Assembly: GCA_002493635.1 (NCBI GenBank)
Contig: DKZL01000081.1
Span: 1-42,911 of the forward strand
Source: Ruminococcaceae bacterium UBA7075
GTDB taxonomy: Bacteria; Bacillota; Clostridia; Oscillospirales; Acutalibacteraceae
Reading direction: 5' to 3'
DNA length: 42,911 bases
Part shown: positions 14,641 to 24,200 of the stretch, piece by piece
How positions within the stretch are numbered: position 1 is the stretch's first letter
Layout of the letters: the number at the start of each line of letters is the position of its first letter
Position numbers and translations under genes: made by a program
Notes under the pieces: generated by a model
Seen by the model: only the letters and a program-made list of their open reading frames with translations
What the model was told of the DNA's origin: nothing
Databases searched by the model: none

Positions 14641-14972
14641 TATGAGTTTTTATCTACCTGATGAAAAGTCTTAAGATTACCTGTTTTTTCGCTTCTCTTA
14701 TCAAGTTCATTGAGGACTTCATCAAGCTCAATACCCTGATTAACCATCATAACCATAAGATGATAAATCAAATCCGCAATTTCATAAACAGTTTCGCTGT
14801 TATCGCCATTCTTTGCAGCTATAATTGTCTCACTGCATTCCTCGCCGACCTTTTTAAGGATTTTATCAATACCTTTATCAAGCAAATAGCAGGTATATGA
14901 TCCCTCTTTGGGGTTATCTTTTCTATTTAACACTGTTGCATACAATGCAGCAAGCACTTCTCTGTCGTTCAT
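14640..14972 (-). CDS. hisE: Phosphoribosyl-ATP diphosphatase
   Basis: HisE hydrolyses phosphoribosyl-ATP to phosphoribosyl-AMP, the second step of histidine synthesis. The protein is 110 aa, the size of stand-alone HisE. The all-alpha MazG-like pattern is visible: LDKGIDKILKKVGEECSETIIAAKN with the acidic EExxE-type metal site, followed by YEIADLIYHLMVMM. It lies 12 bases after hisI, with which it is fused in many other bacteria. It is the last gene of the operon, and its stop codon abuts the structured element read from the other strand. Confidence 0.95.
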   Translation of the reverse strand: MNDREVLAALYATVLNRKDNPKEGSYTCYLLDKGIDKILKKVGEECSETIIAAKNGDNSETVYEIADLIYHLMVMMVNQGIELDEVLNELDKRSEKTGNLKTFHQVDKNS

Positions 14973-14984
14973 TATATGTATACC

Positions 14985-15299
14985 TCACTTTAATTTTTTA
15001 AAGAAACAGGAATGACTGCCTGTATGGCAAGCCGCACCTGTCTGTTCAACTGTTATCAGCAGAGTATCATCGTCGCAATCAGCATAAATGTCAACCACTT
15101 TTTGCAGATGACCCGATGTTGCTCCCTTATTCCACAGCTCCTGACGGCTTCTTGACCAGAACCATGTATAACCGGTTTCAAAGGTTTTCTGCATACTTTC
15201 CTTATTCATATAAGCAAGCATTAAAACCTCACCTGTTGATTTTTCTTGAATTATAGCAGGAATAAGCTCAGATTTGACAAAATATTTTTCAAAATCCAT
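14985..15299 (-). CDS. hisI: Phosphoribosyl-AMP cyclohydrolase
   Basis: HisI opens the adenine ring of phosphoribosyl-AMP, the third step of the pathway, using zinc. The protein is 104 aa, the single-domain form. LMLAYMNKESMQKTFETG, WFWSRSRQELWNKGATSGH and DCDDDTLL carry the substrate and magnesium sites. GAACHTGSHSCFF holds the zinc cysteines. It sits eight bases after hisA and 12 bases before hisE, so these final genes are surely co-transcribed. Confidence 0.96.
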   Translation of the reverse strand: MDFEKYFVKSELIPAIIQEKSTGEVLMLAYMNKESMQKTFETGYTWFWSRSRQELWNKGATSGHLQKVVDIYADCDDDTLLITVEQTGAACHTGSHSCFFKKLK

Positions 15300-15307
15300 A
15301 AATTCAC

Positions 15308-16027
15308 CTATATCTTTCTTGTTATTTCAAGAGCCTGCTTTAAATCAAGTGTGCCTGAATAAATTGATTTGCCGCAAATTGCACCGTAAACATTCAGCTC
15401 AGCAAGATTTATAATATCCTTAAGCACAGCCACACCGCCGCTCGCAATAACATTACAGGAAACATCGTGAACAAGGTCATCAAGCTGCTTAAGATTAGGA
15501 CCTGCAAGTGTGCCGTCCTGATCTATGTCGGTAAACACAATAGTATGGACTCCAACACTCTCCATACGCTTTGCAAGCTCAATATAATTTATTTCAGAGT
15601 TGTCAATCCATCCCTCTGCCCTAACCATACCGTCTTTTGCATCAATGCCGACAACAATTTTATCGCCATATGCATTTACGGCATCAATCACAAACTGCTG
15701 ATTCTTAACGGCAGCAGAACCTAAAATAACACGGTTTATGCCTTTTGAAAGGTAGTATTCAACAGCTTTCATATCACGGATGCCGCCGCCTACCTCGACA
15801 GAAAGACCTGATGATTTTGCAACATCAGCTATCAAATCAGCATTTACAAGCTTTGCCTCCTTTGCACCATCAAGATCAACCATATGCATCCACTTTGCAC
15901 CTGCGTCAGCAAAACGCTGTGCGGCAATATACGGTGACTCGGCAACCTTTTCAACTGTTGCATAATCGCCTTTGAAAAGGCGGACGCAGTTGCCGTCTTT
16001 TATATCAATAGCAGGTAAAATAAACAT
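15308..16027 (-). CDS. hisA: ProFAR isomerase
   Basis: HisA is a TIM-barrel isomerase that converts ProFAR to PRFAR, the substrate of the HisF-HisH synthase. The protein is 239 aa. LPAIDIKDGNCVRL carries the first catalytic aspartate. VGGGIRD and VVGIDAKDGMV are the phosphate-binding strands. FTDIDQDGTLAGPN carries the second aspartate. Its ATG shares one base with the hisB stop codon (TAATG), a coupling arrangement. The partners hisH and hisF that should use its product are not in this window. Confidence 0.97.
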   Translation of the reverse strand: MFILPAIDIKDGNCVRLFKGDYATVEKVAESPYIAAQRFADAGAKWMHMVDLDGAKEAKLVNADLIADVAKSSGLSVEVGGGIRDMKAVEYYLSKGINRVILGSAAVKNQQFVIDAVNAYGDKIVVGIDAKDGMVRAEGWIDNSEINYIELAKRMESVGVHTIVFTDIDQDGTLAGPNLKQLDDLVHDVSCNVIASGGVAVLKDIINLAELNVYGAICGKSIYSGTLDLKQALEITRKI

Positions 16028-16605
16028 TATAACACTCCCTTTGTTGAAAGCGGTTTGTTAAGATTATTCTGTTTTACGGCAAGTCTTAATGCATGAGCAG
16101 CCGCTTTATAAAGCGCCTCTGTAATATGATGAGAATTATCTCCGTAGAAAGATTTTAAGTGAAGAGTTATTCCTGCGTTGAAAGCCAAAGCACGCATAAA
16201 TTCAACTGTCATTGCGCAATCATATCCGCCACATCTGTCCTGTGGAAATTCTGCGTCAAAAACCAAGAAAGGTCTTCCGCTGATGTCAACAGAGGCAAAA
16301 GCAAGAGCTTCGTCCATCGGAACATAAAAGCTGCCGAATCTGTCTATTGAAGCCTTGTCACCTAAAGCTTCTGAAAAAGCCTTTCCAAGCACAATGCCTG
16401 TATCCTCAACCGTGTGATGCTCATCAACCTCGAGGTCACCATTAACTGTCAGTTCCAGACCAAAGCCTCCGTGAGTAGCGAAAGAATTCAGCATATGGTC
16501 AAAAAAACCTATACCTGTCTGAATCTTAACATCACCGCCGTCAAGATTCAGTTTAAGAGAAATGTCGGTTTCTTTGGTTTTTCTTGTAATATCAGCACAG
16601 CGCAT
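16027..16605 (-). CDS. hisB: Imidazoleglycerol-phosphate dehydratase
   Basis: HisB dehydrates imidazole glycerol phosphate to imidazole acetol phosphate, with manganese. The protein is 192 aa, the monofunctional form without a phosphatase domain. The duplicated metal motifs are visible: FFDHMLNSFATHGGF, DEHHTVEDTG, and the later HHITEALYKAAAHALR. A GAGG site lies six bases before ATG 16605. The 82-base gap before it contains its own promoter, so hisB, A, I and E may also be made from a separate transcript. Confidence 0.97.
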   Translation of the reverse strand: MRCADITRKTKETDISLKLNLDGGDVKIQTGIGFFDHMLNSFATHGGFGLELTVNGDLEVDEHHTVEDTGIVLGKAFSEALGDKASIDRFGSFYVPMDEALAFASVDISGRPFLVFDAEFPQDRCGGYDCAMTVEFMRALAFNAGITLHLKSFYGDNSHHITEALYKAAAHALRLAVKQNNLNKPLSTKGVL

Positions 16606-16638
16606 TATATACCTCGCAAAACATAAAATAATAAAATT

Positions 16639-16667
16639 ATTATACTACACTTTTTTCTTTATTACAA
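16639..16667 (-). promoter_or_regulatory. Internal promoter before hisB
   Basis: On the minus strand TTGTAA (16667-16662), a 17-base spacer and a perfect TATAAT (16644-16639) lie in the only long gap inside the his operon. Confidence 0.6.
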
Positions 16668-16687
16668 TAATTTTCTGAAATCATTAT

Positions 16688-17980
16688 TTACTTAATATCA
16701 AATCTGACTTTAATTGAATTTGCATGGGCAGTAAGGCCCTCTGTATCAGCAAATCTTATAACATCCTCTGCATCCGCTCTGAGAGCATCCTCAGTATAAT
16801 AGATAAAGCTTGATTTTTTAACAAAGCTGTCAACTGAAAGCGGTGAAAAAAACCTTGCAGTTCCGCTTGTAGGAAGAACGTGATTAGGTCCTGCAAAATA
16901 ATCCCCAAGGGGTTCGGGACTGTAATTGCCGAGAAATACCGAACCTGCATTATCAAGTTTTCCAACATACTCCATAGGATTATTACAGCAAACTTCCAAA
17001 TGCTCAGGGGCAAGCTCGTTGGCAAACTCAACAGCCTGATTCATATTGCTGCAAACTATAATTGCGCCAAAATCATTTATTGAAGTTTCTATAATTTCTT
17101 TTCTTGAAAGTTTCTCCATTTGCTTATCAAGTTCAATTTTTGTTTCTTCTGCAATTTTAGCACTGTCAGTAAGTAAAATTGCAGACGCAAGCTTGTCGTG
17201 CTCTGCCTGACTCATAAGGTCGGCTGCAAGAAATTTTGGATTAGCTGTTTTGTCAGCAACAATCAGAATTTCACTCGGTCCTGCAATCATATCTATATCA
17301 ACAGTGCCGTAAAGCAGTTTTTTAGCAGTAGCTACAAATATATTGCCCGGACCTACAATCTTATCAACCTTTGGAACTGTTTCTGTACCATAAGCCAAGG
17401 CGGCTATCGCCTGTGCACCGCCTATAAGGAAAATACGGTCAACGCCTGCCTCTTTTGCTGCTGCAATAATATTAGGGTTTGGCTTGCCGTTTTTCATAGG
17501 AGGAGTACACATTACTATCTCTTCTACTCCGGCTATTTTTGCAGGAACAGCATTCATAAGAACAGAAGACGGATATGCCGCAGTGCCTCCGGGAACATAG
17601 ATACCTACACGCTTTAAGCCACGAATCCGCTGCCCCATAATTACACCGTTATTCTTTGTTGTCATCCAGCTTTGCTGAAGCTGGCGCTTATGGAAATCAG
17701 CAATATTTGCGGCAGCTTTCTTGATTGTTTCAAGATAATCAGCATCACACTGCGAAATAAGATTGTCAATTTCATCTGCGGTAATTTCAGTTTTTGTCGG
17801 AGCTTTTCCGTCAAACTTTATCGTATATTCGGTTACGGCTTTATCGCCGTTTTCTCTTACATTTTCAATAATTTCAGAAACGGCAGGAATTACATTCTTA
17901 TCTGAATTCTGTGCTCTTTTTTTGAGCATTTCTATAAATTCATATTCCTTTTTTCCGTCTGCAATCACAGTAGTAATCAT
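16688..17980 (-). CDS. hisD: Histidinol dehydrogenase
   Basis: HisD carries out the last two NAD-dependent oxidations from histidinol to histidine. The protein is 430 aa, the usual length. Visible landmarks are GLKRVGIYVPGGTAAYPSS, the GPGN nucleotide-binding turn, IDMIAGPSEILIVAD, LMSQAEHDK with zinc ligands, and ELAPEHLEV with the catalytic Glu-His. Its ATG overlaps the hisG stop by four bases (ATGA), indicating coupled translation. In many clostridia hisC comes next; here there is only an 82-base gap. Confidence 0.97.
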   Translation of the reverse strand: MITTVIADGKKEYEFIEMLKKRAQNSDKNVIPAVSEIIENVRENGDKAVTEYTIKFDGKAPTKTEITADEIDNLISQCDADYLETIKKAAANIADFHKRQLQQSWMTTKNNGVIMGQRIRGLKRVGIYVPGGTAAYPSSVLMNAVPAKIAGVEEIVMCTPPMKNGKPNPNIIAAAKEAGVDRIFLIGGAQAIAALAYGTETVPKVDKIVGPGNIFVATAKKLLYGTVDIDMIAGPSEILIVADKTANPKFLAADLMSQAEHDKLASAILLTDSAKIAEETKIELDKQMEKLSRKEIIETSINDFGAIIVCSNMNQAVEFANELAPEHLEVCCNNPMEYVGKLDNAGSVFLGNYSPEPLGDYFAGPNHVLPTSGTARFFSPLSVDSFVKKSSFIYYTEDALRADAEDVIRFADTEGLTAHANSIKVRFDIK

Positions 17981-18606
17981 TTTGTCACAGCCTCCAATTT
18001 ATTCTGAAGCTCCTCAATTTCTCTCTTACGAAGCTTAAGACTTGCGGTATTAGCAATCAATCTTGCGGATATATCTGTTACCCATTCAATAACCTCAAGT
18101 CCGTTTGCTTTAAGCGTTGAGCCTGTTTCAACTATATCAACAATTCCGTCTGCAAGACCTACAAGCGGAGCCAATTCGACCGAGCCCTCAATCTTTATAA
18201 TGCGGACATCCATATTCTTATCGTCAAAAAATGCACGGGTAACATTGGGATATTTTGTAGCGATTGTTTTTGTTTTGTATCCGCTGTAAAAATCATAATC
18301 TTTTTTTGTAGCCAGAGCAAATCTGCATTTTCCGAAACCCAAATCGAGCAATTCATAAAATGAATTGCCGTTTTCAAGAATTGTATCCTTACCTACAACT
18401 CCAAGATCGCACACTCCGTGCTCAACATATGTAATTACATCGGCGGCTTTTGCCAATACAACCTCAAACTCATTGTTTCCGACAGGCAATATAAGGCGTC
18501 TGCCTTTATTTCTGACCTCGTCACAGTTGTAACCGATATTTTCAAATAATTCTATTGTTGTTTTTTCAAGTCTGCCCTTTGTAAGAGCAATTCTAAGCGG
18601 TTTCAT
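17977..18606 (-). CDS. hisG: ATP phosphoribosyltransferase, short catalytic form
   Basis: HisG joins ATP and PRPP in the first, committed step of histidine synthesis. The protein is 209 aa, the short form that lacks the C-terminal ACT-like regulatory domain and needs HisZ. ALTKGRLEKTT starts the protein, GVVGKDTILE sits mid-protein, and DGIVDIVETGSTLKANGL is the PRPP loop. It follows hisZ by 20 bases. Feedback by histidine in such complexes acts through HisZ, a known family property. Confidence 0.97.
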   Translation of the reverse strand: MKPLRIALTKGRLEKTTIELFENIGYNCDEVRNKGRRLILPVGNNEFEVVLAKAADVITYVEHGVCDLGVVGKDTILENGNSFYELLDLGFGKCRFALATKKDYDFYSGYKTKTIATKYPNVTRAFFDDKNMDVRIIKIEGSVELAPLVGLADGIVDIVETGSTLKANGLEVIEWVTDISARLIANTASLKLRKREIEELQNKLEAVTK

Positions 18607-18626
18607 ATACTATCCCCTAACGCTGA

Positions 18627-19796
18627 TTATTCTACTATCATTACTTCTGTAATGCCGCGTTCCTTAGCATAACTCTGTGTTTTTTCAAGAGTGTCAAGAA
18701 CGCTGAACTGTGCCTTTTTGCCGTGAGCGTTGAGCTCTGCAACCTTTTTGATTGCCTCAATCTCATGACCGTCTGCTGCAAATACAAGCACCTCGGGCTT
18801 ATCGGAATAATCAACATTATCATCAATCAATCTTTTTATTGTAATTGCATCAGTATCAACAGCAAAGCCCGACGCACACATAGGTGCATCAAATTCAGCA
18901 AGCAGATTGTCATATCTGCCGCCCGAAATAACTGCGTCGCCAATACCGTTTATATAACCTGTAAATACAATTCCTGTATAATAATCGTTGCGCTGTACAA
19001 GACCAAGGTCAATAATAAGCTTGTCTCCCAGACCGAGCGGTGCAAGATCATTGTATACTGAATGCAAATACTCGAGCGCATCAACTGCTTTTGTACCGTC
19101 ACAAATCTTAGATGCCTTTTCAAAAACCTCTTCTCCGCCGAAAAGTGACGGAAGACTTCTTATTGCGCTAACAGCCTTGCAAGGCTCTAATTTATCCAGA
19201 AGATTATTAAGAGCAGAGTAATTCTTGCCTTCAATGGAAACTCTGATTTTTTCCTTGTAATCTTCGTCAATGTTAAGTTCCTGTGAAAGAGCGTCAAATA
19301 CCTCTGCGTGACCGAGTTCAAATCGGAAATCATCAGCAACTGAAGAAATACAGTCAACAGCAGTTGTTAAAATTTCAAGGTCTGCTCTTTTGCCGCCTGC
19401 ACCAAGAAGTTCAACACCCATCTGCATATTCTCATTTCTTCTGCCTGTAAGAGTGGGATTGTTGCGGTATACAGCCTGCTTGTAATAAAGCTTTACAGGA
19501 AGGGTGCTGTTTTTGAGCCTTGTTGCCACCATACGAGCAATAGGAAGTGTTGAATCGGGGCGGACTACAACAAGTCTTCCTTTATTATCAACCGTTTTAA
19601 ACATTGTCTCTTGGGCAATTCCACAGCAGGGCAATGAGAAAATATCATAAAATTCTATGCCGGGTGTTATTACTCTTTTAAATCCGCGGGTAACAAAAAC
19701 TTCTTCCACTCTTCCGCAAATATCATCCATTGCAGAACATTCAGCAAACAAAAAGTCCTTTGTTCCCTCAGGAGTCATTTTTAAATATTTTTTCAT
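18627..19796 (-). CDS. hisZ: ATP phosphoribosyltransferase regulatory subunit
   Basis: HisZ is a histidyl-tRNA synthetase paralogue that forms a hetero-octamer with short HisG and senses histidine. The protein is 389 aa. It begins with TPEGTKDFLF, as HisS does, and keeps the class II fold blocks (VRPDSTLPIARM, YKQAVYRNNP). The C-terminal anticodon-binding domain of true HisS is reduced. The link to the adjacent short hisG makes the regulatory role clear. The start ATG has GAGGT five bases upstream. As first gene of the operon it lies just behind a promoter with a palindrome at the start site. Confidence 0.95.
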   Translation of the reverse strand: MKKYLKMTPEGTKDFLFAECSAMDDICGRVEEVFVTRGFKRVITPGIEFYDIFSLPCCGIAQETMFKTVDNKGRLVVVRPDSTLPIARMVATRLKNSTLPVKLYYKQAVYRNNPTLTGRRNENMQMGVELLGAGGKRADLEILTTAVDCISSVADDFRFELGHAEVFDALSQELNIDEDYKEKIRVSIEGKNYSALNNLLDKLEPCKAVSAIRSLPSLFGGEEVFEKASKICDGTKAVDALEYLHSVYNDLAPLGLGDKLIIDLGLVQRNDYYTGIVFTGYINGIGDAVISGGRYDNLLAEFDAPMCASGFAVDTDAITIKRLIDDNVDYSDKPEVLVFAADGHEIEAIKKVAELNAHGKKAQFSVLDTLEKTQSYAKERGITEVMIVE

Positions 19797-19816
19797 AAAT
19801 ACCTCTTATATTCACT

Positions 19817-19836
19817 TTAGCGTGTTAATACGCTAA
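19817..19836. promoter_or_regulatory. Palindrome at the his transcription start (candidate operator)
   Basis: TTAGCGTGTTAATACGCTAA is a 20-base palindrome with a single mismatched symmetric pair, directly downstream of the -10 box, so a bound protein would block initiation. The GTTAAT centre recalls TrpR-family operators. A HisR (YerC-like) repressor of that family is known to control his genes in Firmicutes. The match to HisR is from memory and is inference. Confidence 0.6.
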
Positions 19837-19837
19837 T

Positions 19838-19866
19838 ATACTATCATAATAAAGAATCTTTGTCAA
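19838..19866 (-). promoter_or_regulatory. Sigma-A-type promoter for the his operon
   Basis: On the minus strand TTGACA (19866-19861), a 17-base spacer and TAGTAT (19843-19838). The leader is about 35 bases, too short for a T-box or attenuator. Confidence 0.78.
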
Positions 19867-19867
19867 A

Positions 19868-21244
19868 TTATTCTGATTCTTTATCATCGTTTTCTTTATT
19901 ATTTTCGGAACTTTCAGCGTCTGATGAACTCATATCCTCTTCTTCTTTGTCAGAAACCTTATCAAACTTCTCAAGATGCATCAGTCTTCTCAGCTTTTCA
20001 CGCTGAATAGTTTCTTTTTCTTCCCTCAAACGCTTTTGCTCTTCAGCAATTTTAGAATAATTGAGAACCTCAAAGTCAAGTGCTTCCTGAGCAATTTTTC
20101 CTTTTTCTTCAATTCTGATGCGTGTTTGCTTTTGTATAAGATAATAGATAACAGCGTAAATAGGTGTTCCCAAAATAAGACCTGCAATACCGAAAAGAGA
20201 ATTGCCGACAAGAACACTGAATAATACCCAGAATCCGGATAAACCAACTTGTCCACCGATAATTTTAGGTTTGATGAGATTACCGTCTATCTGCTGAAGG
20301 ATAATATTGACAATAAGGAACTTGACCATTTCCCAAGGATTTACAAGCAATAGAATAAAGCAACTCGGAATTGAACCGATAAATGGTCCGAAAAACGGAA
20401 TTATATTTGTAACACCTACAAGCACAGCTATAAGCGGTGCATACGGCACCTGCAACACAGCTAAAACGATAAAATGAAGAATACCTACAACAGCTGCATC
20501 AATAATATCGCCTACAAGAAAACGACCGCATTTTGTATCGGTAATATCAACAATCTCATAAATTCTTGGCAAAAACTTTATAGGAATAAATGCAACCGCC
20601 AATTTTTTTACCTGTCGGCAAAGCTGTTCCTTTGCCGACAAAAAATATACAGAAATAATTATTGCCATTATAAAGTTATAAACACCTTTTGCTGTACCGG
20701 CAACCATATCTAAAAGGTAATTGCTTGCTTCTGATGCAAAGTTCGTAGCTTCTTTGCTCGTCAGGAAATTAAAAATTTGTTGAACAACTGTACTGAGAAT
20801 GTTGTCCTCATCAATTCCTACATGTAAAGTATCATTAAGCCAAGTAATCAACTGGTTGATATAATTCATCAAAGAATCAAAATACGCAGGCATACTTGCG
20901 GCAAGAGTTGAAATATTATCAATAATCTGAGGAACAACAATCCAAATCAACACAACAACTATTGCCAGTACAATAGCGTAAGTACATATTACAGATAAAG
21001 CTTTTCTCATGCCCTTTAGTTTTTGATTTTTACTGCCAATCTTTCCAAATACTTTAGTATAAAAGAATTTGTACGGATAATTCAGAATGTACGCAAATAA
21101 AAATCCTATTATAAAAGGTGTCAATACAGATGCAAATGTGCAAAGAATATCCCAGACAATCTTCATATTATCTTTTACAAGCAGCAGCAAAACTGCAAAA
21201 CTTATACAAATAAGCACATTACGCAATGTTAGAAATTTTTTCAA
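19868..21244 (-). CDS. AI-2E family transporter
   Basis: A 458-aa membrane protein with about eight helices and the AI-2E/PerM family pattern: an N-terminal helix pair, an amphipathic periplasmic-type segment, then YAPLIAVLVGVTNIIPFFGPFIGSIP, the most conserved block, and NLIKPKIIGGQVGLSGFWVL. Family members include quorum-signal exporters, Na+/H+ antiporters and others, so the substrate is open. The C-terminal 80 residues are highly charged and end in an acidic Ser/Glu/Asp tail. I chose TTG 21244 because AGGAAG lies eight bases upstream; the in-frame GTG 21253 abuts that site. It begins just after polC and ends the long minus-strand operon. Confidence 0.88.
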   Translation of the reverse strand: MKKFLTLRNVLICISFAVLLLLVKDNMKIVWDILCTFASVLTPFIIGFLFAYILNYPYKFFYTKVFGKIGSKNQKLKGMRKALSVICTYAIVLAIVVVLIWIVVPQIIDNISTLAASMPAYFDSLMNYINQLITWLNDTLHVGIDEDNILSTVVQQIFNFLTSKEATNFASEASNYLLDMVAGTAKGVYNFIMAIIISVYFLSAKEQLCRQVKKLAVAFIPIKFLPRIYEIVDITDTKCGRFLVGDIIDAAVVGILHFIVLAVLQVPYAPLIAVLVGVTNIIPFFGPFIGSIPSCFILLLVNPWEMVKFLIVNIILQQIDGNLIKPKIIGGQVGLSGFWVLFSVLVGNSLFGIAGLILGTPIYAVIYYLIQKQTRIRIEEKGKIAQEALDFEVLNYSKIAEEQKRLREEKETIQREKLRRLMHLEKFDKVSDKEEEDMSSSDAESSENNKENDDKESE

Positions 21245-21256
21245 TAATATCACTTC

Positions 21257-24200
21257 CTAAAATAAAGACATCTGAGAACTCTCAGGCAAATCCTTAAGCA
21301 CGCCGAGTTCCTTGAGGCTTTCAATAATACTTTTGGAAACCTTTGTTTTTATCTGCATATCTTCAATAGAAAGATACTCATTAACAGTACCTGACTCTTC
21401 AAGTAATATTGCGGCTGCTTCGCCCAGACCGGGAATCGTTGAAAACGGCAGTCTGATTTTACCATCTTCAACAACAAACATTTTTGCCTTAGATTTATAT
21501 ACATCTATCGGCAATACTTCAATTCCTCTTGCAAACATTTCGTTTACAATCTGAAGAATGCCGTACTCAGCTTCTTCTTTAGCTGAAGCCTCGTGCACAC
21601 CCATTTTCTGTTTGATTATACTCATTCTGTCACGAACAGACTTATGCCCTTTCATAACGACGCCGCCGTCAAGGTTTTCACTGCGGACCGTAAAATATGC
21701 GGCATAATATTCAATAGGCTTGTGAACTTTATACCATGCAAGGCGCAGTGCAGCAATCATATATGCAGCAGCGTGAGCCTTAGGGAACATATACTTGATT
21801 TTCATACAGGAGTCAATGTACCATTCCGGCACATTGTGTTCACGCATAGCCTTGAAATGTTCTTCGGTTAACAGCTTTGTAGCGTTACCTTTACGGACAA
21901 TCTCCATAATTTTGAAGGACATACTCGGGTCAAGCCCCTTGTGCATCAGATATGTCATAATAGAGTCACGAGTACCGATTACCTCGGAAATATTACAGGT
22001 GCCGTTTTTGATTAATTCCTGAGCATTTCCAAGCCATACATCAGTACCGTGAGAAAGACCCGAAACCTGAAGAAGGTCAGTAAAGGTCTTTGGCTTGGTT
22101 TCTACAAGCATTCCTCTTACGAAGCCTGTACCGCATTCGGGAATGCTCAACGTGCCTGTTTCACAATCTATGTCTTCGGGAGTTACTCCCAATGCCTTTG
22201 GAGAGGTAAACAGGGACATAACATCCGGATCGCTCATTGAAATGTTCATAACGGGGATGCCTGTGTACTCTTCAAGATAATGATAGATTGTCGGAACATC
22301 GTGTCCGAGCTCATCAAGTTTGGTTATTGTATCATGAATTGAATGGAAGTCAAAATGTGTTGTAATATTATCGGAACTCATCTTATCAGCAGGATGCTGA
22401 ACAGGGCAAAAATCATAGACTTCGTTTGTCCTCGGAACAACAACCATACCGCCGGGGTGCTGGCCTGTTGTTCTCTTAACACCCGTACAACCCATTGCCA
22501 ATCGCTTTTCCTCTGCCTTGTGCATCGTAATTCCGTGTTCCGAAGCATACTTCTTAACATAACCGAATGCAGTTTTCTCAGCTACTGTTGAAATTGTACC
22601 CGCCTTGAACACATTGTTCTTGCCGAATAATTCTTCCGTGTATCTGTGAGATTTTGACTGATATTCACCGCTGAAGTTAAGGTCAATATCAGGTACTTTG
22701 TCACCCTTGAATCCAAGAAAAGTTTCAAACGGTATTTCATGACCGTCCTGCTCCATATGTGTTCCGCATTCAGGACAATCCTTTGGAGGCAAGTCAAATC
22801 CCGAACCGTAGCTGCCGTCCTCAATAAATTCGCTGTGCTTACAGTTTGGACAGATATAGTGCGGACAGAGCGGATTAACCTCTGAAATACCCGACATAGT
22901 AGCAACAAATGAAGAACCGACAGAACCTCGGGAACCTACAAGATAACCGTGTGCCTCGCTGTCTGCAACGAGCTTTTGTGCAGTCATATAAAGAACAGAG
23001 AAACCGTAGGTAGTAATGGAATTAAGTTCCTTATCAAGTCGCGCCTTAACAATTTCAGGGAGAGGATCACCGTACTTTTCCTTTGCCCTTTTCCATGTAA
23101 TATCAATAAGCTCTTCCTGTGCCCCTTCAATATTAGGAGGGAAAGTACCCTCAGGAATGGGTCGGATACTCTCACACATATCAGCAATTTTATTGGGATT
23201 TTCTACAACATATTCGTATGCTTCTTTTTCATCAAGCCAGTCAAATTCCTTTAACATCTCAGCAGTAGTACGAAAATAAAGAGGAGCCTGATCCTCTGCA
23301 TCCTTATATCCCATACCGCCTGCCATAAGTATTTTTCTGTACTCAGAATCAGTTGGATCCATAAAATGAACGTCACAGGTTGCTACCACAGGCTTGCCAA
23401 GCTCCTTGGCAAGCTTGATAATTGTTCTGTCAATCTCGTGCAGGTCTTCAACCGACTCAAATCTTCCGTTTCTGAGCATAAACGAGTTATTACCTGTCGG
23501 CTGAATTTCAAGATAATCATAGAAAGAAGCAATCTGCTTAAGCTCTCCCCAAGGCTTTCCAAGCAGAATTGCGTCATACAACTGTCCTGCACAACAAGCA
23601 GAGCCGAGAATAAGTCCCTCTCTGTACTTTACAAGCTCGCTCTTTGGAATACGGGGCTTTTTATAAAAATAATTAAGATGACTGTAAGAAATAAGTCTGT
23701 ACAGATTTTTAAGACCGACAAGATTTTTTACAAGAATAATCTGATGATATGTCGGAAGCTTTTTAAAGTCACCGCCTGCAATTTTGGTGTTAATATCATT
23801 CGTTTTTACAATACCGTAATCGTCTCTTAGTCTATTACAGAAATTTATAAAAATCTGAGCAAGCATTTCGGCATCATCGGTTGCTCTGTGATGATTAAAG
23901 TTACCGAGCCGCAGATATTTTGCTACAGTATCAAGCTTTACATTTTTTATATCAGGCAAAATAGCCCTTGCAATTGCAACCGTATCAATAGATGTAAAAT
24001 TATATTCAACACCCATATTACTGCAAGCCTGACGAATAAATGAGGTGTCAAACGGTGCATTGTGGGCAACTAAAACTGAATCTCCTGCAAAATCAAGAAA
24101 AGCCTGCACTGCTTCTGACTGTGAAGGCGCATCCTTTACCATTGCATCGGTAATACCTGTAAGCTCGGTAATCCTGCCGGGAATAGGTATTTCAGGATTA

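Noticed and set aside
19797..19831. T-box or attenuator for the his operon.
   Set aside because: The leader is about 35 bases with no histidine-rich leader peptide or T-box sequence.
23366..23830. Open frame of 154 codons on the strand opposite polC, and similar long antisense frames elsewhere (for example 7033-7674 opposite the pseudokinase gene).
   Set aside because: They lie entirely within strongly supported genes, have no recognisable protein features and no convincing ribosome sites; they reflect codon bias of the real genes.
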